Part shown: positions 17,280 through 26,085 of the stretch, piece after piece
How positions within the stretch are numbered: position 1 is the stretch's first letter
Layout: each line of letters opens with the position of its first letter
DNA from: Streptomyces sp. ITFR-21
GTDB taxonomy: Bacteria > Actinomycetota > Actinomycetes > Streptomycetales > Streptomycetaceae
DNA length: 64,000 bases
Direction of reading: 5' to 3'
Assembly (NCBI RefSeq): GCF_031844685.1
Contig: NZ_CP134605.1
Coordinates: 6,112,001-6,176,000 of the forward strand
Position numbers and translations under genes: made by a program
The notes under the pieces: generated by a model
Database searches by the model: none
Told to the model about the DNA's origin: nothing
The model's input: only the letters and a program-made list of their open reading frames with translations

Positions 17280-18257
17280 TCAGTACTGCCCGGCCACCCA
17301 GTCGTACCAGAGGTCCATCCCCTCGCCGGTGGTCGCGGAGACCGTCAGCACCCGGACGTCCGGATTGACCGAGCGGGCGTACGCGGTGCACCGGGCGACG
17401 TCGAAGTCCACATAGGGGAGCAGGTCGAGCTTGTTGATGACGACCAGATCGGCGCCGGCGAACATGTAGGGGTACTTCAGCGGCTTGTCGGTGCCCTCGG
17501 TGACGGAGATGATCACGACCTTGCTGCGCTCGCCCAGGTCGAACAGGGCGGGGCAGACGAGGTTGCCGACGTTCTCGACCAGGATCAGCGAACCGGCCGC
17601 CGGGGACAGGGCGGTGAGGGCGCCGTGCATCATCTCGGCGTCGAGGTGGCAGCCGGCGCCGGTGTTGACCTGCACCACGGGGGAGCCGGCCCGCTTGATC
17701 CGGTCGGCGTCGAGCATCGTCTCCTGGTCGCCCTCGACCACGCCGACGGGGCGGCGGCCGGCGAGGTCCCTGATGGTCCGTTCGAGCAGGGTGGTCTTGC
17801 CCGCGCCCGGTGAGCTCATCAGGTTGACGGCCACGATGCCGTGGGCGGCCAGCCAGCTCCGGTTGCGTGCGGCGAGGTCCTCGTTCTTGGCCAGGATCCG
17901 CTCCTCGACGCTGACCGTCACACCGCCGGCGGTGTCCGCGGGCACGTGGCCGCCGGGGCGTACGGGGCCCTCCGGAAACGCGCGGTCGGCCGGGAGCGGG
18001 GTGCGGTCGGCGGGGCCCGAGCCGTCCTCCTCGTACGGACTGCCGTACGGGTGGCCGCGCGGGCGGTCGAGATCGCCGGGGTGGACGTGCGCGTGGGGGC
18101 GGGGGTGGTCGTGGCCGTGCGCGCGGCCGTCGGTGCGGTCGTGGGCGTGGTCACGGGTGTGGCCGTCGGCCGGCGCTCCGTCGTCGGCCGACGGCACGGC
18201 GATCCGCGTCCCGCCGCCGCTGTCGCCCGCTCCGCCGCAACCGCAGGTACCGCACAT
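17280..18257 (-). CDS. hypB: Hydrogenase nickel incorporation GTPase HypB
   Basis: 325 residues. The N-terminus begins MCGTCGCGG, the CxxCGC-type high-affinity nickel site, followed by a long histidine/aspartate-rich nickel-storage stretch (about residues 30-70, with HAHDRTDGRAHGHDH and PHAHVH). The GTPase domain follows: P-loop SSPGAGKTT, switch and ENVGNLVCP segment, NKLD guanine motif. HypB delivers nickel with HypA to the large-subunit precursor. The gene starts 2 nt beyond hypA and faces away from the structural genes. The ATG gives the complete metal-binding N-terminus. Confidence 0.95.
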   Translation of the reverse strand: MCGTCGCGGAGDSGGGTRIAVPSADDGAPADGHTRDHAHDRTDGRAHGHDHPRPHAHVHPGDLDRPRGHPYGSPYEEDGSGPADRTPLPADRAFPEGPVRPGGHVPADTAGGVTVSVEERILAKNEDLAARNRSWLAAHGIVAVNLMSSPGAGKTTLLERTIRDLAGRRPVGVVEGDQETMLDADRIKRAGSPVVQVNTGAGCHLDAEMMHGALTALSPAAGSLILVENVGNLVCPALFDLGERSKVVIISVTEGTDKPLKYPYMFAGADLVVINKLDLLPYVDFDVARCTAYARSVNPDVRVLTVSATTGEGMDLWYDWVAGQY

Positions 18258-18259
18258 GG

Positions 18260-18589
18260 TCAGCCCACTTTCATCGAGATGATCTGGAGTTCCTGCCCCG
18301 AGGTGACCGCCACATCCGCGCTGCCGCACGGACACAGCAGCACCAGATCGGTCGGCGCCACATCGCCGCCGCAGCTGCGGCAGTGCCCCGCGCCCGGCGG
18401 CCGGTCGATCTCCAGCCGGGCGCCTTCGGCGACCGTTCCCTCGGCGACCAGGTCGAAGCAGAAGCGCAGGGAGTCGGCCACCACCGCGGTCAACATGCCC
18501 ACCCGCACCTGAACCGCGTACACCGGCCGGCCGGCCGCGCGTTCGCACACCGCGTCGACAATGCTCTGGGTGATCGACAGTTCGTGCAT
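18260..18589 (-). CDS. hypA: Hydrogenase nickel chaperone HypA
   Basis: 109 residues. It starts MHELSITQSIVD, the invariant HypA opening in which His2 helps bind nickel. The zinc site is formed by CRSC and CPCG pairs (residues about 70-90). It works with HypB in nickel insertion. It is transcribed away from the hydrogenase small-subunit gene from a shared 302-bp intergenic region and is followed immediately by hypB. Confidence 0.95.
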   Translation of the reverse strand: MHELSITQSIVDAVCERAAGRPVYAVQVRVGMLTAVVADSLRFCFDLVAEGTVAEGARLEIDRPPGAGHCRSCGGDVAPTDLVLLCPCGSADVAVTSGQELQIISMKVG

Positions 18590-18891
18590 CGGCGCCCCGT
18601 CCTCGGGTGGAATCCCCGCTCGCAGGATCTCAACCGGTCCGTTCTCCCGTCCTGATCGCCGCCGCGACAGCCGGGCACCCGGCCCAGGATCACTCTCCCG
18701 GCCTATTCCGCGATATTGCCGATGTCCGCCGATCGGGCTGTGACGGCGCGGTCGGACGGCAATTCCCGTGTTGACGGCGTGCCGGGGCCGAGCCTAGATG
18801 GTAGCAATATGAGCGACACCACAATCGCGGCTCGAAAGCCGGGCCCCGGGAACTTCGGGACCGACCCTCGACCCCGAAAGGCGGCTGCACC
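18590..18891. promoter_or_regulatory. Divergent promoter region hypAB / hydrogenase structural genes
   Basis: These 302 bases between two divergent starts must hold both promoters. The part near 18795-18830 (CTAGATGGTAGCAATATGAG) is the most AT-rich and may hold a promoter for the structural operon. AAAGG precedes the small-subunit ATG. No palindromic operator was clear by eye. Confidence 0.45.
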
Positions 18892-19947
18892 ATGCCGACG
18901 GAAAATGCGGTCAAAGCCGAGGACACACTGATCCACGTGCTCTGGATCAATGCCGGTCTCAGCTGCGACGGCGATTCGGTGGCGCTCACCGCCGCCACTC
19001 AGCCCAGTATCGAGGAGATCGCGCTCGGCGCGCTGCCCGGCCTTCCGCAGGTCGCCGTGCACTGGCCGCTGATCGACTTCGAGTGCGGCCCCACCGGCGG
19101 CGCCGACGACTTCCTCGAATGGTTCTTCAGGGCCGACCGGGGCGAGCTGGACCCGTTCGTCCTGGTCGTGGAGGGCTCGATCCCCAACGAGCGGCTCCAC
19201 GACGAGGGCTACTGGTCCGGTTTCGGCAACGACCCGGCCACCGGCCAGCCGGTGACCACCAGCGAGTGGCTCGACCGGCTGGCGCCGAAGGCCACCGCGA
19301 TCGTCGCGGTCGGCACCTGCGCCACCTACGGCGGCATCCACGCCATGGCCGGCAACCCGACCGGCGCCATGGGGGTGCCGGACTATCTGGGCTGGGACTG
19401 GAAGTCCAAGGCCGGCATCCCGATCGTCTGCGTGCCCGGCTGCCCGATCCAGCCGGACAACCTGTCGGAGACCCTGACCTACCTGCTCTACATGGCCACC
19501 GACCAGGCCCCCATGATCCCGCTGGACGAGGCACTGCGCCCGACCTGGCTGTTCGGCCGGACCGTGCACGAGGGCTGCGACCGGGCCGGCTACTACGAGC
19601 AGGCCGACTTCGCCACCGAGTACGGCTCGCCCAAGTGCATCGTCAAACTCGGCTGCTGGGGCCCCACCGTCAAGTGCAACGTGCCCAAGCGCGGCTGGAT
19701 GAACGGCATCGGCGGCTGCCCCAACGTCGGCGGCATCTGCATCGGCTGCACCATGCCCGGCTTCCCGGACAAGTTCATGCCGTTCATGGACGAGCCGCCC
19801 GGCGGAAAGCTCTCCACGAACGCCGCGGCCGGCTACGGGTCCACCATGCGGCGGCTGCGCCGGATCACCACCCACACGCTCGACCGGGAACCGAAGTGGC
19901 GCAAGCGCGGAACGACCCTCACGACCGGTGCCACCCGCACCTGGTGA
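18892..19947 (+). CDS. Group 1h [NiFe]-hydrogenase small subunit
   Basis: 351 residues, electron-transfer subunit with three iron-sulfur clusters. It has no Tat signal, so it is a cytoplasmic or loosely membrane-associated enzyme, as known for actinobacterial group 1h hydrogenases. The proximal-cluster segment reads WINAGLSCDGDSVAL: Cys25 is followed at +3 by Asp28 where most hydrogenases have Cys. This is the 3Cys-1Asp arrangement described in the oxygen-tolerant Ralstonia eutropha actinobacterial-type enzyme. VGTCATYGG and VPGCPIQPDN give further ligands, and GCDRAGYYE begins the medial/distal ligand region. It starts the operon and is followed 34 nt later by the large subunit. Known role of the group: scavenging trace H2, often in spores. 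Confidence 0.95.
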   Translation: MPTENAVKAEDTLIHVLWINAGLSCDGDSVALTAATQPSIEEIALGALPGLPQVAVHWPLIDFECGPTGGADDFLEWFFRADRGELDPFVLVVEGSIPNERLHDEGYWSGFGNDPATGQPVTTSEWLDRLAPKATAIVAVGTCATYGGIHAMAGNPTGAMGVPDYLGWDWKSKAGIPIVCVPGCPIQPDNLSETLTYLLYMATDQAPMIPLDEALRPTWLFGRTVHEGCDRAGYYEQADFATEYGSPKCIVKLGCWGPTVKCNVPKRGWMNGIGGCPNVGGICIGCTMPGFPDKFMPFMDEPPGGKLSTNAAAGYGSTMRRLRRITTHTLDREPKWRKRGTTLTTGATRTW

Positions 19948-19981
19948 CCCACACGACAGCACAGGAAGACGAGGCGGCGCA

Positions 19982-21775
19982 ATGACGGCGACGCAGGCCA
20001 AGGGTGGCAGCCGCAGCCAGGGCGGCAAGCAGGAACTGGTGGAGATGGCGTGGGACCCCATCACCCGTATCGTCGGCAGCCTCGGCATCTACACGAAGAT
20101 CGACTTCAAGCAGCGGGTGGTGGCCGAATGCCACAGCACCAGTTCCATCTTCCGCGGCTATTCGGTCTTCATGAAGGGCAAGGACCCGCGCGACGCGCAT
20201 TTCATCACCAGTCGCATCTGCGGTATCTGCGGCGACAACCACGCCACCTGTTCGTGCTACGCGCAGAACATGGCGTACGGAGTGAAGCCGCCGCACATCG
20301 CCGAATGGATCGTCAACCTCGGTGAAGCCGCGGAGTACATGTTCGACCACAACATCTTCCAGGAGAACCTGGTCGGGGTCGACTACTGCGAGAAAATGGT
20401 CGCCGAGACCAATCCCGGGGTGCTGGAGAAGGCCAACCGCACCGCCTCTCCGCACGCGGACGCCCACGGATACCGGACCATCGGCGACATCATGCGTTCG
20501 CTGAACCCGTTCACCGGCGAGTTCTACCGCGAGGCACTCCAGGTCAGCCGGATGACCCGGGAGATGTTCTGCCTCATGGAGGGCCGGCACGTCCACCCCT
20601 CCACGCTCTACCCCGGTGGTGTGGGCACCGTCGCCACCATCCAGCTCATGACGGACTACATCACCCGCCTCCAGCGCTACGTGGAGTTCATGAAGAAGGT
20701 CGTGCCGATGCACGACGACCTCTTCGACTTCTTCTACGAGGCGCTGCCCGGCTACGAACTGGTCGGCAACCGGCGCATCCTGCTCGGCTGCTGGGGCTCC
20801 TTCCAGGATCCGGAGCACTGCAACTTCGCGTACAAGGACATGACCGCCTGGGGCCGCAAGATGTACGTCACCCCGGGCGTCGTCGTCGACGGGAAGCTGG
20901 TCACCACCGACCTGGTGAAGATCAACCTCGGCATCCGGATCCTGCTCGGCTCGTCGTACTACGGCGACTGGCAGGACCAGGAGACGTTCGTCACCCACGA
21001 CCCGCTGGGCAACCCGGTGGACCGCCGCCACCCGTGGAACCAGCACACCAACCCCCGCCCCCAGAAGCGCGATCTGGACGACAAGTACAGCTGGGTGATG
21101 TCGCCGCGCTGGTACGACGGCAAGGACTACCTCGCGCTGGACACCGGCGGCGGCCCGCTGGCGCGGCTGTGGACGACCGCGCTGGCCGGCCTGGTCGACA
21201 TCGGCTACATCAAGGCCACCGGCCACAGCGTGCAGATCAACCTGCCCAAGACCGCGCTCAGGGGACCGGTCGAGCTGGAGTGGCACATCCCGCAGTGGAG
21301 CAACACCCTGGAGCGCAACCGGGCCCGCACCTACTTCCAGGCCTACGCGGCAGCCTGCGCGCTGCACTTCGCGGAGAAGGCGCTGGTCGAGATCCGGGCC
21401 GGGCGCACCACGACCTGGGAGAAGTTCGAGGTCCCCGAGGAGGGCGTCGGCTGCGGCTTCACCGAGGCGGTACGCGGCGTGCTGTCCCATCACATGGTGA
21501 TCCGCGACGGCAAGATCGCCAACTACCACCCCTACCCGCCGACCCCGTGGAACGCCAGCCCGCGCGACACCTACGGCACCCCAGGGCCGTACGAGGACGC
21601 GGTGCAGGGCCAGCCGATCTTCGAGGAGAACGACCGGGAGCACTTCAAGGGCATCGACATCATGCGCACGGTCCGCAGCTTCGACCCGTGCCTGCCGTGC
21701 GGTGTGCACATGTACCTCGGCGAAGGCCGGAAGCTGGAACTCCTGCACTCCCCGACGCAGTCGGCGGGTGCGTGA
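19982..21775 (+). CDS. Group 1h [NiFe]-hydrogenase large (catalytic) subunit
   Basis: 597 residues. The active-site motifs are RICGICGDNHATC (Cys80, Cys83) near the N-terminus and DPCLPCGVH (Cys570, Cys573, His576) near the C-terminus; together they ligate the Ni-Fe(CN)2CO centre. Family knowledge says a protease removes the peptide after the His, here about 21 residues starting MYLGEG, once nickel is inserted; the operon carries such a protease. The ATG at 19982-19984 gives the conserved MAWDPITRIVGSLGIY start region. Confidence 0.96.
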   Translation: MTATQAKGGSRSQGGKQELVEMAWDPITRIVGSLGIYTKIDFKQRVVAECHSTSSIFRGYSVFMKGKDPRDAHFITSRICGICGDNHATCSCYAQNMAYGVKPPHIAEWIVNLGEAAEYMFDHNIFQENLVGVDYCEKMVAETNPGVLEKANRTASPHADAHGYRTIGDIMRSLNPFTGEFYREALQVSRMTREMFCLMEGRHVHPSTLYPGGVGTVATIQLMTDYITRLQRYVEFMKKVVPMHDDLFDFFYEALPGYELVGNRRILLGCWGSFQDPEHCNFAYKDMTAWGRKMYVTPGVVVDGKLVTTDLVKINLGIRILLGSSYYGDWQDQETFVTHDPLGNPVDRRHPWNQHTNPRPQKRDLDDKYSWVMSPRWYDGKDYLALDTGGGPLARLWTTALAGLVDIGYIKATGHSVQINLPKTALRGPVELEWHIPQWSNTLERNRARTYFQAYAAACALHFAEKALVEIRAGRTTTWEKFEVPEEGVGCGFTEAVRGVLSHHMVIRDGKIANYHPYPPTPWNASPRDTYGTPGPYEDAVQGQPIFEENDREHFKGIDIMRTVRSFDPCLPCGVHMYLGEGRKLELLHSPTQSAGA

Positions 21776-21776
21776 G

Positions 21777-22775
21777 GTGACCGGCCACCGCCACGCCGGC
21801 GGGCGCCCGCCCGCCGGCACCGGCCGCCCCGGGGCCACCGGCCCCGAGCAGCCCGCCGGCCGCCCGGCGCCCGCCGACTGGCGTACGACCGGTGAGCGGC
21901 TGGACACCCTGATCGCCGCCGGCGCCTCCGCCGGCCCCGCCGCCCGCGAACGCGGCGAGGAACTGGTCCGGCTGGTCACCGACTTCTACGGCGCCGGCCT
22001 GGAACGGCTGCTGGACACGCTGCACGAGCACGGCCGGCTGGACGACGGCGTGCTGGCCGCGCTCGCCGCCGACGAGCTGACGGCCGGCATGCTGCTGGTG
22101 CACGGGCTGCACCCGTACAGCGTGGAGACCCGGGTGGAGCAGGCGCTCGAAAGCGTCCGCCCCTACCTCGGCTCGCACGGCGGCGACGTGGAGCTGCTCG
22201 GCGTCAGCGACGACGGGGTCGTCGCACTGCGGCTGCTGGGCAGCTGCGACGGCTGTCCGTCGTCAGCGGCCACGCTGCAACTCGCCGTGCGCAGCGCTGT
22301 CGAGGCCGCCGCGCCGGAGACCACCGCGATCGAGGTGGACACGCGGTCCGAGGCGGCGTCCGGCCCGGTGGTCGCGGTCGACGCGCTGTTCTCCCGGCTG
22401 CGCCCGCCCGCCCCCGAACCGGCCGGCGGGTCGTGGCGGCCGGTGCCGGAACTGGCCGCGCTGGAGAACGGGGCCGTCACCCGCTTCACCGCCGGCGGTG
22501 TGCCGGTGCTGGCCTGCCGGATCGGCGCGGACCGGTTCGCCTTCCGGGACCGCTGCGCCCGCTGCGAGCGGCCGATGGCGGGCGCGGTGCTGGCCCGGCG
22601 GCTCGGCGGGGCGGCCGGCGGCGGACTGCTGACCTGCCCCGGCTGCCACGCGCACTACGACGTCCGGCGCGCGGGCGCCTGCGCCGACGAGGACGGCCCG
22701 CACCTGGACCCGCTGCCGCTGCTCGCCGACGGCGCGACCTGGTCGGTCGCCGTCCCGGCCCCGGTGGCGACGTGA
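21777..22775 (+). CDS. NifU-domain / Rieske-like iron-sulfur fusion protein
   Basis: 332 residues, GTG start 1 nt after the large-subunit stop. Residues about 115-185 form a NifU C-terminal-type scaffold with SHGGDVELLGV and a CDGCPSS (CxxC) cluster site. The C-terminal 110 residues resemble a Rieske fold, but the first ligand pair reads CARCERP and the second CPGCHAHYD. Cysteines stand where a canonical Rieske has Cys-x-His, so the ligand set may be mixed or rubredoxin-like. Position after the structural genes suggests electron transfer from, or cluster delivery to, the hydrogenase. The first 35 residues are Pro/Gly-rich and may be overcalled. Confidence 0.8.
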   Translation: MTGHRHAGGRPPAGTGRPGATGPEQPAGRPAPADWRTTGERLDTLIAAGASAGPAARERGEELVRLVTDFYGAGLERLLDTLHEHGRLDDGVLAALAADELTAGMLLVHGLHPYSVETRVEQALESVRPYLGSHGGDVELLGVSDDGVVALRLLGSCDGCPSSAATLQLAVRSAVEAAAPETTAIEVDTRSEAASGPVVAVDALFSRLRPPAPEPAGGSWRPVPELAALENGAVTRFTAGGVPVLACRIGADRFAFRDRCARCERPMAGAVLARRLGGAAGGGLLTCPGCHAHYDVRRAGACADEDGPHLDPLPLLADGATWSVAVPAPVAT

Positions 22776-23428
22776 TCGGCCACGGCCGCCCGTCCTCTCC
22801 GGCGGCCGCCCTGCTGCGCATCGCCCGCACCCGCCCGCACGCCCCCGCCGGGGAACGCTGCGAGATGTGCGCCGCCCCGGTCGGGCCGGCCGAACACGCG
22901 CACGTGGTGGACCTGGACAGCCGCGCGCTGATGTGCGCGTGCCGCCCCTGCTACCTGCTGTTCGCCGACCAGGACGCGCGGCTGCGCTACCGGGCGGTGC
23001 CCGAACGGTATCTGCGCTTCGACGGCTTCACCCCGGACGAACGGACCTGGGACGAACTGCAGATCCCGGTCGGTTTGGTGTTCCTGTTCCGCAACTCCCC
23101 CCAGGGGCGCACCATCGCGTTCTACCCGGGGCCCGCCGGCGCCACCGAGTCCGAACTGCCGTTGGACGCCTGGGACACCATCGTCGCCGCCAACCCCGCG
23201 CTGGCGGTGCTGCTGCCGGACGTCGAGGCGCTGCTGGTGCGCCGCTCGCCCGGCCAGGACGGCTCCTGCCATCTGGTGCCCATCGACGCCTGCTACGAAC
23301 TGGTCGGCCGGCTGCGCACGGTGTGGCGCGGCTTCGACGGCGGCCGGCAGGCGCACGACGCCATCGACGCGTTCTTCGCCCGGGTACGGCAGCTCAGCCG
23401 CCCCGCCGCCGCGGCCGGTGCGCCATGA
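22772..23428 (+). CDS. DUF5947 family hydrogenase-associated protein
   Basis: 218 residues, GTG start overlapping the previous stop by 4 nt. A CEMCAAPVGPAEHAHVVD zinc-ribbon-like start and a second ACRPCY pair could bind a metal; the following region (RYLRFDGFTPDERTWDELQIPVGLVF) is typical of DUF5947. The family is found with group 1h hydrogenase operons; its function is unknown. Translation coupling on both sides says it is an obligate part of this locus. Confidence 0.75.
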   Translation: MIGHGRPSSPAAALLRIARTRPHAPAGERCEMCAAPVGPAEHAHVVDLDSRALMCACRPCYLLFADQDARLRYRAVPERYLRFDGFTPDERTWDELQIPVGLVFLFRNSPQGRTIAFYPGPAGATESELPLDAWDTIVAANPALAVLLPDVEALLVRRSPGQDGSCHLVPIDACYELVGRLRTVWRGFDGGRQAHDAIDAFFARVRQLSRPAAAAGAP

Positions 23429-24066
23429 CCGGTCTCGCCTTCTCGGTCCTCGACGTCATCGCCGAGCCGTACACCGTGGCACCGCAGCTGACCGCCCGGC
23501 TGCGGATCGAGGAGGACAGCGGCGAGCGGATCCACGCGATCGTGCTGCGCTGCCAGGTCCGCATCGAGCCGCAGCGGCGCCCCTACGACGACGCCGAACA
23601 GCAGGGCCTGCGCGGGCTGTTCGGCGGGCGGGAGCGGTGGTCGCAGACGCTGCGGCCGTTCCAGTGGATGCAGTGCGGCACGACGGTACAGGGCTTCGCG
23701 GGCGCCACCGAGGTCGACCTGGCACTGCCGTGCACCTATGACTTCGACGTGATCGGCTCCCGCTACCTGCACGCCCTCGGCGACGGCGAGGTGCCGCTCA
23801 CGCTGCTGTTCTCCGGCACCGTCTTCACCAGGGGCGCCGCCGGCTTCGGGGTGCGCCAGGTGCCCTGGGACTGCGAGGCCCGGTACCGGATGCCGGTCGC
23901 GGTCTGGCGCCGGATGATCGGCCACCACTACCCCAACTCCGGCTGGATCAGGCTCGATCAGGACGTGCTCGACACCATCGCGGACTTCCGCGCCCGGCGC
24001 GGGCTGATCAGCTGGGACGAGACGGTACGGACGCTGCTGGCCGACATGGGCGAGGTGGTCCCGTGA
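23425..24066 (+). CDS. DUF6084 family hydrogenase-associated protein
   Basis: 213 residues with no signal or membrane segment. Beta-rich, with conserved-looking FSVLDVIAEPYTVAPQL, IHAIVLRCQVRIEPQRRPY and WSQTLRPFQWMQC segments. It belongs to an uncharacterised family encoded beside group 1h hydrogenases. Start and stop both overlap neighbours by 4 nt. It may help assembly or association of the complex; nothing in the sequence identifies an activity. Confidence 0.72.
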   Translation: MTGLAFSVLDVIAEPYTVAPQLTARLRIEEDSGERIHAIVLRCQVRIEPQRRPYDDAEQQGLRGLFGGRERWSQTLRPFQWMQCGTTVQGFAGATEVDLALPCTYDFDVIGSRYLHALGDGEVPLTLLFSGTVFTRGAAGFGVRQVPWDCEARYRMPVAVWRRMIGHHYPNSGWIRLDQDVLDTIADFRARRGLISWDETVRTLLADMGEVVP

Positions 24067-25706
24067 GCCGCGTCGAACCGGCGGAGCCGGCGGGCGCGTC
24101 GGACCTGGACCACGTCCGGGCCGTCGCCGACGCGGTGCTCTACGAGGGCTATCTGCTGTACCCGTACCGGGCCGGCTCGTCCAAGAACCGGTCGCGCTGG
24201 CAGTTCGGCGTGCTCGGCCCGCCGTCCGCCGCGCCGGCCGGCTTCGCGGAGGAGCCGGGCATGGCGATGCAGTGCCTGCTGACGGACCCCGGCCCCGGGC
24301 CGGCCACGGTCACGGTCCGGCTGCGCTTCCTCCAGGTGCAGGTCCGCGAGGTCCAGCGGCGTGAGCCGGACGGCGGCCACACCCCGGTCGGCGCGCTCAC
24401 CGTGGCCGGCGTCCCCGTACTGAGCTGGGACGAGGCGGTCGAGCGGGAGATCACGCTGTCCGTGCCGGCACCGGCCGCCGCGTACGACCGGCTGCACACC
24501 GTCCCGGGCGGCGAGGAGGCCGAGCCGCTCACCGACGCCGGCGGCAGCCCGGTCGGCCGGGTGGTCCGGCGCCGCGAACCGCTCGCGGTCCGGATCCGGA
24601 TCGGCGCGGCGGCCGACGACGGCTTCGTCCGGCTGACGGTGGCGGTGGACAACGAGCACCCCGATACCGCCGCCGACAAGGACGCCGCGGTCCGCGCCTC
24701 GCTCATCGGCGCGCATCTCGTCCTGCGGTGCCGCGGCGCCCGGTTCGTCTCGCTGCTCGAACCGCCGGCCGAGGCGGCGGGCGCGGCCGGCCGCTGCCGG
24801 CAGCGGCGCTGCTGGCCCGTGCTGGCCGGGCCGAAGGGGACGGCCGACACGGTACTGGGCGCGCCGATCATCCTGTACGACCACCCGGAGGTGGCCGAAC
24901 AGAGCCCCGGCGCGCTGTTCGACTCCACCGAGATCGACGAGATCCTCACGCTGCGGGTGATGACCATGACGGACGTGGAGAAGGCGGAGGCACGCGCCAC
25001 CGACCCCCGCGCCGCGGAGATCATCGACCGCTGCGACGGCATGTCCCCGGCGGATCTGCAACGGCTCCACGGCCTGCTGCGCGACCCGCACGGGCCGCGG
25101 GAGGACCCGGGGGCGCCCGCCTCCCCCGCCCCGCCCGCGCCCGCCCCGCCCGCGCCCGCCCCGCCCGCGCCCGCCCCGCACCCGCCCGCCCCGGGCGCCC
25201 GCCCCGGCCACGACCTGCCCGGCTACCCCGACTTCCCCGACTTCCCCGGTCCCGACGGCCGCACCGGCGTCACCGACCTGCGCGATGCCGAGCCGCCCTC
25301 CTTCGCCACCGGCGGCGCGCCCTGGTGGGACCCGGAGGCCGACGCCGCCGTGCGGCCGGGGTCCGACGCGGTGGTGATCGACGGGGTCCGGGTCGTCAAG
25401 GGCAGCCTGGTCCGGGTGCACCCCTCGCGCCGCGCGGACGCGCAGGACCTGTTCTTCGCCGGCCAGGTGGCGCGGGTGACGGCCGTGCTGGCCGACGTCG
25501 ACGGCGCGACACACGTAGCGGTCGTCCTGGTCGACGACCCGGCGGCCGACTTGCACGACTGGTACGGCCGGTACTTCTACTTCGCACCCGAGGAGTTGGC
25601 ACCGCTGCCCGCCGGCACGCCCGGCACGCCCGGCGCCGCCGGCGCCCCCGACCGTCTTGGCGGCCGTCAGAGCCGCCGGGGCCCCCGAGAGGAGAACCGA
25701 CCATGA
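24063..25706 (+). CDS. 547-aa hydrogenase-operon protein of unknown function
   Basis: The N-terminal part (about 1-340) looks globular: it opens with AVADAVLYEGYLLYPYRAGSSKNRSRW and continues through long beta-rich segments. Residues about 355-380 form a low-complexity linker of APAPP repeats, encoded by a near-perfect GC-rich tandem repeat at about 25125-25190. The C-terminal domain (about 420-530) has VRVVKGSLVRVHPSRRADAQDLFFAGQVARV and ends DWYGRYFYFAPEELAPL, a beta-barrel-like pattern. The GTG start overlaps the upstream stop. I recognise no enzymatic motif. Conserved position suggests a structural partner or assembly scaffold of the hydrogenase. Confidence 0.75.
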   Translation: MSRVEPAEPAGASDLDHVRAVADAVLYEGYLLYPYRAGSSKNRSRWQFGVLGPPSAAPAGFAEEPGMAMQCLLTDPGPGPATVTVRLRFLQVQVREVQRREPDGGHTPVGALTVAGVPVLSWDEAVEREITLSVPAPAAAYDRLHTVPGGEEAEPLTDAGGSPVGRVVRRREPLAVRIRIGAAADDGFVRLTVAVDNEHPDTAADKDAAVRASLIGAHLVLRCRGARFVSLLEPPAEAAGAAGRCRQRRCWPVLAGPKGTADTVLGAPIILYDHPEVAEQSPGALFDSTEIDEILTLRVMTMTDVEKAEARATDPRAAEIIDRCDGMSPADLQRLHGLLRDPHGPREDPGAPASPAPPAPAPPAPAPPAPAPHPPAPGARPGHDLPGYPDFPDFPGPDGRTGVTDLRDAEPPSFATGGAPWWDPEADAAVRPGSDAVVIDGVRVVKGSLVRVHPSRRADAQDLFFAGQVARVTAVLADVDGATHVAVVLVDDPAADLHDWYGRYFYFAPEELAPLPAGTPGTPGAAGAPDRLGGRQSRRGPREENRP

Positions 25707-25840
25707 GGACCGTGGGTCTCATCACCACCGCCGTGGCCGCGGCCGCGGCGGCTGCCGCCCTGGCCGTCGGCGTGATCTCGATTCCCGACATCCGCCGCTA
25801 TTTGAAGATGCGCTCGATGCGGTCGACGCGCTGCCTGTAG
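25703..25840 (+). CDS. 45-aa single-span membrane peptide (DUF6893-like)
   Basis: A tiny gene whose ATG overlaps the preceding TGA by 4 nt, with GAGAGGAGAACC just before it. The peptide has a short basic start, about 20 residues rich in Ala/Val/Ile forming one transmembrane helix, then a basic tail containing SIPDIRRYLKMRSMR. Similar small proteins occur in actinomycete hydrogenase loci. A membrane-anchor or lipid-surface role for the otherwise soluble hydrogenase is a reasonable guess only. Confidence 0.7.
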   Translation: MRTVGLITTAVAAAAAAAALAVGVISIPDIRRYLKMRSMRSTRCL

Positions 25841-26085
25841 TAGCCCGCCGTACGCGAAAAAGTCGCATCCCATGACCGGCAGGCCGGGACCGGACGCCGG
25901 GGAGGAGCCGCAGGAGGCGCGCGGGCCCGAGCGGCCGCCCGCCGGACCGGCCGCCCGCCGGACCGGCCGCCCGCGGCGGCGGAGCCGTCGGCGAGACGTC
26001 CGGCGGCCCCGTCCGGACGCGCCCCACCCGCGCCCCGGCGACCGAGCGGCACCGTTCCCGGCGCATCCCGTGGCAGGAGCAGAGC

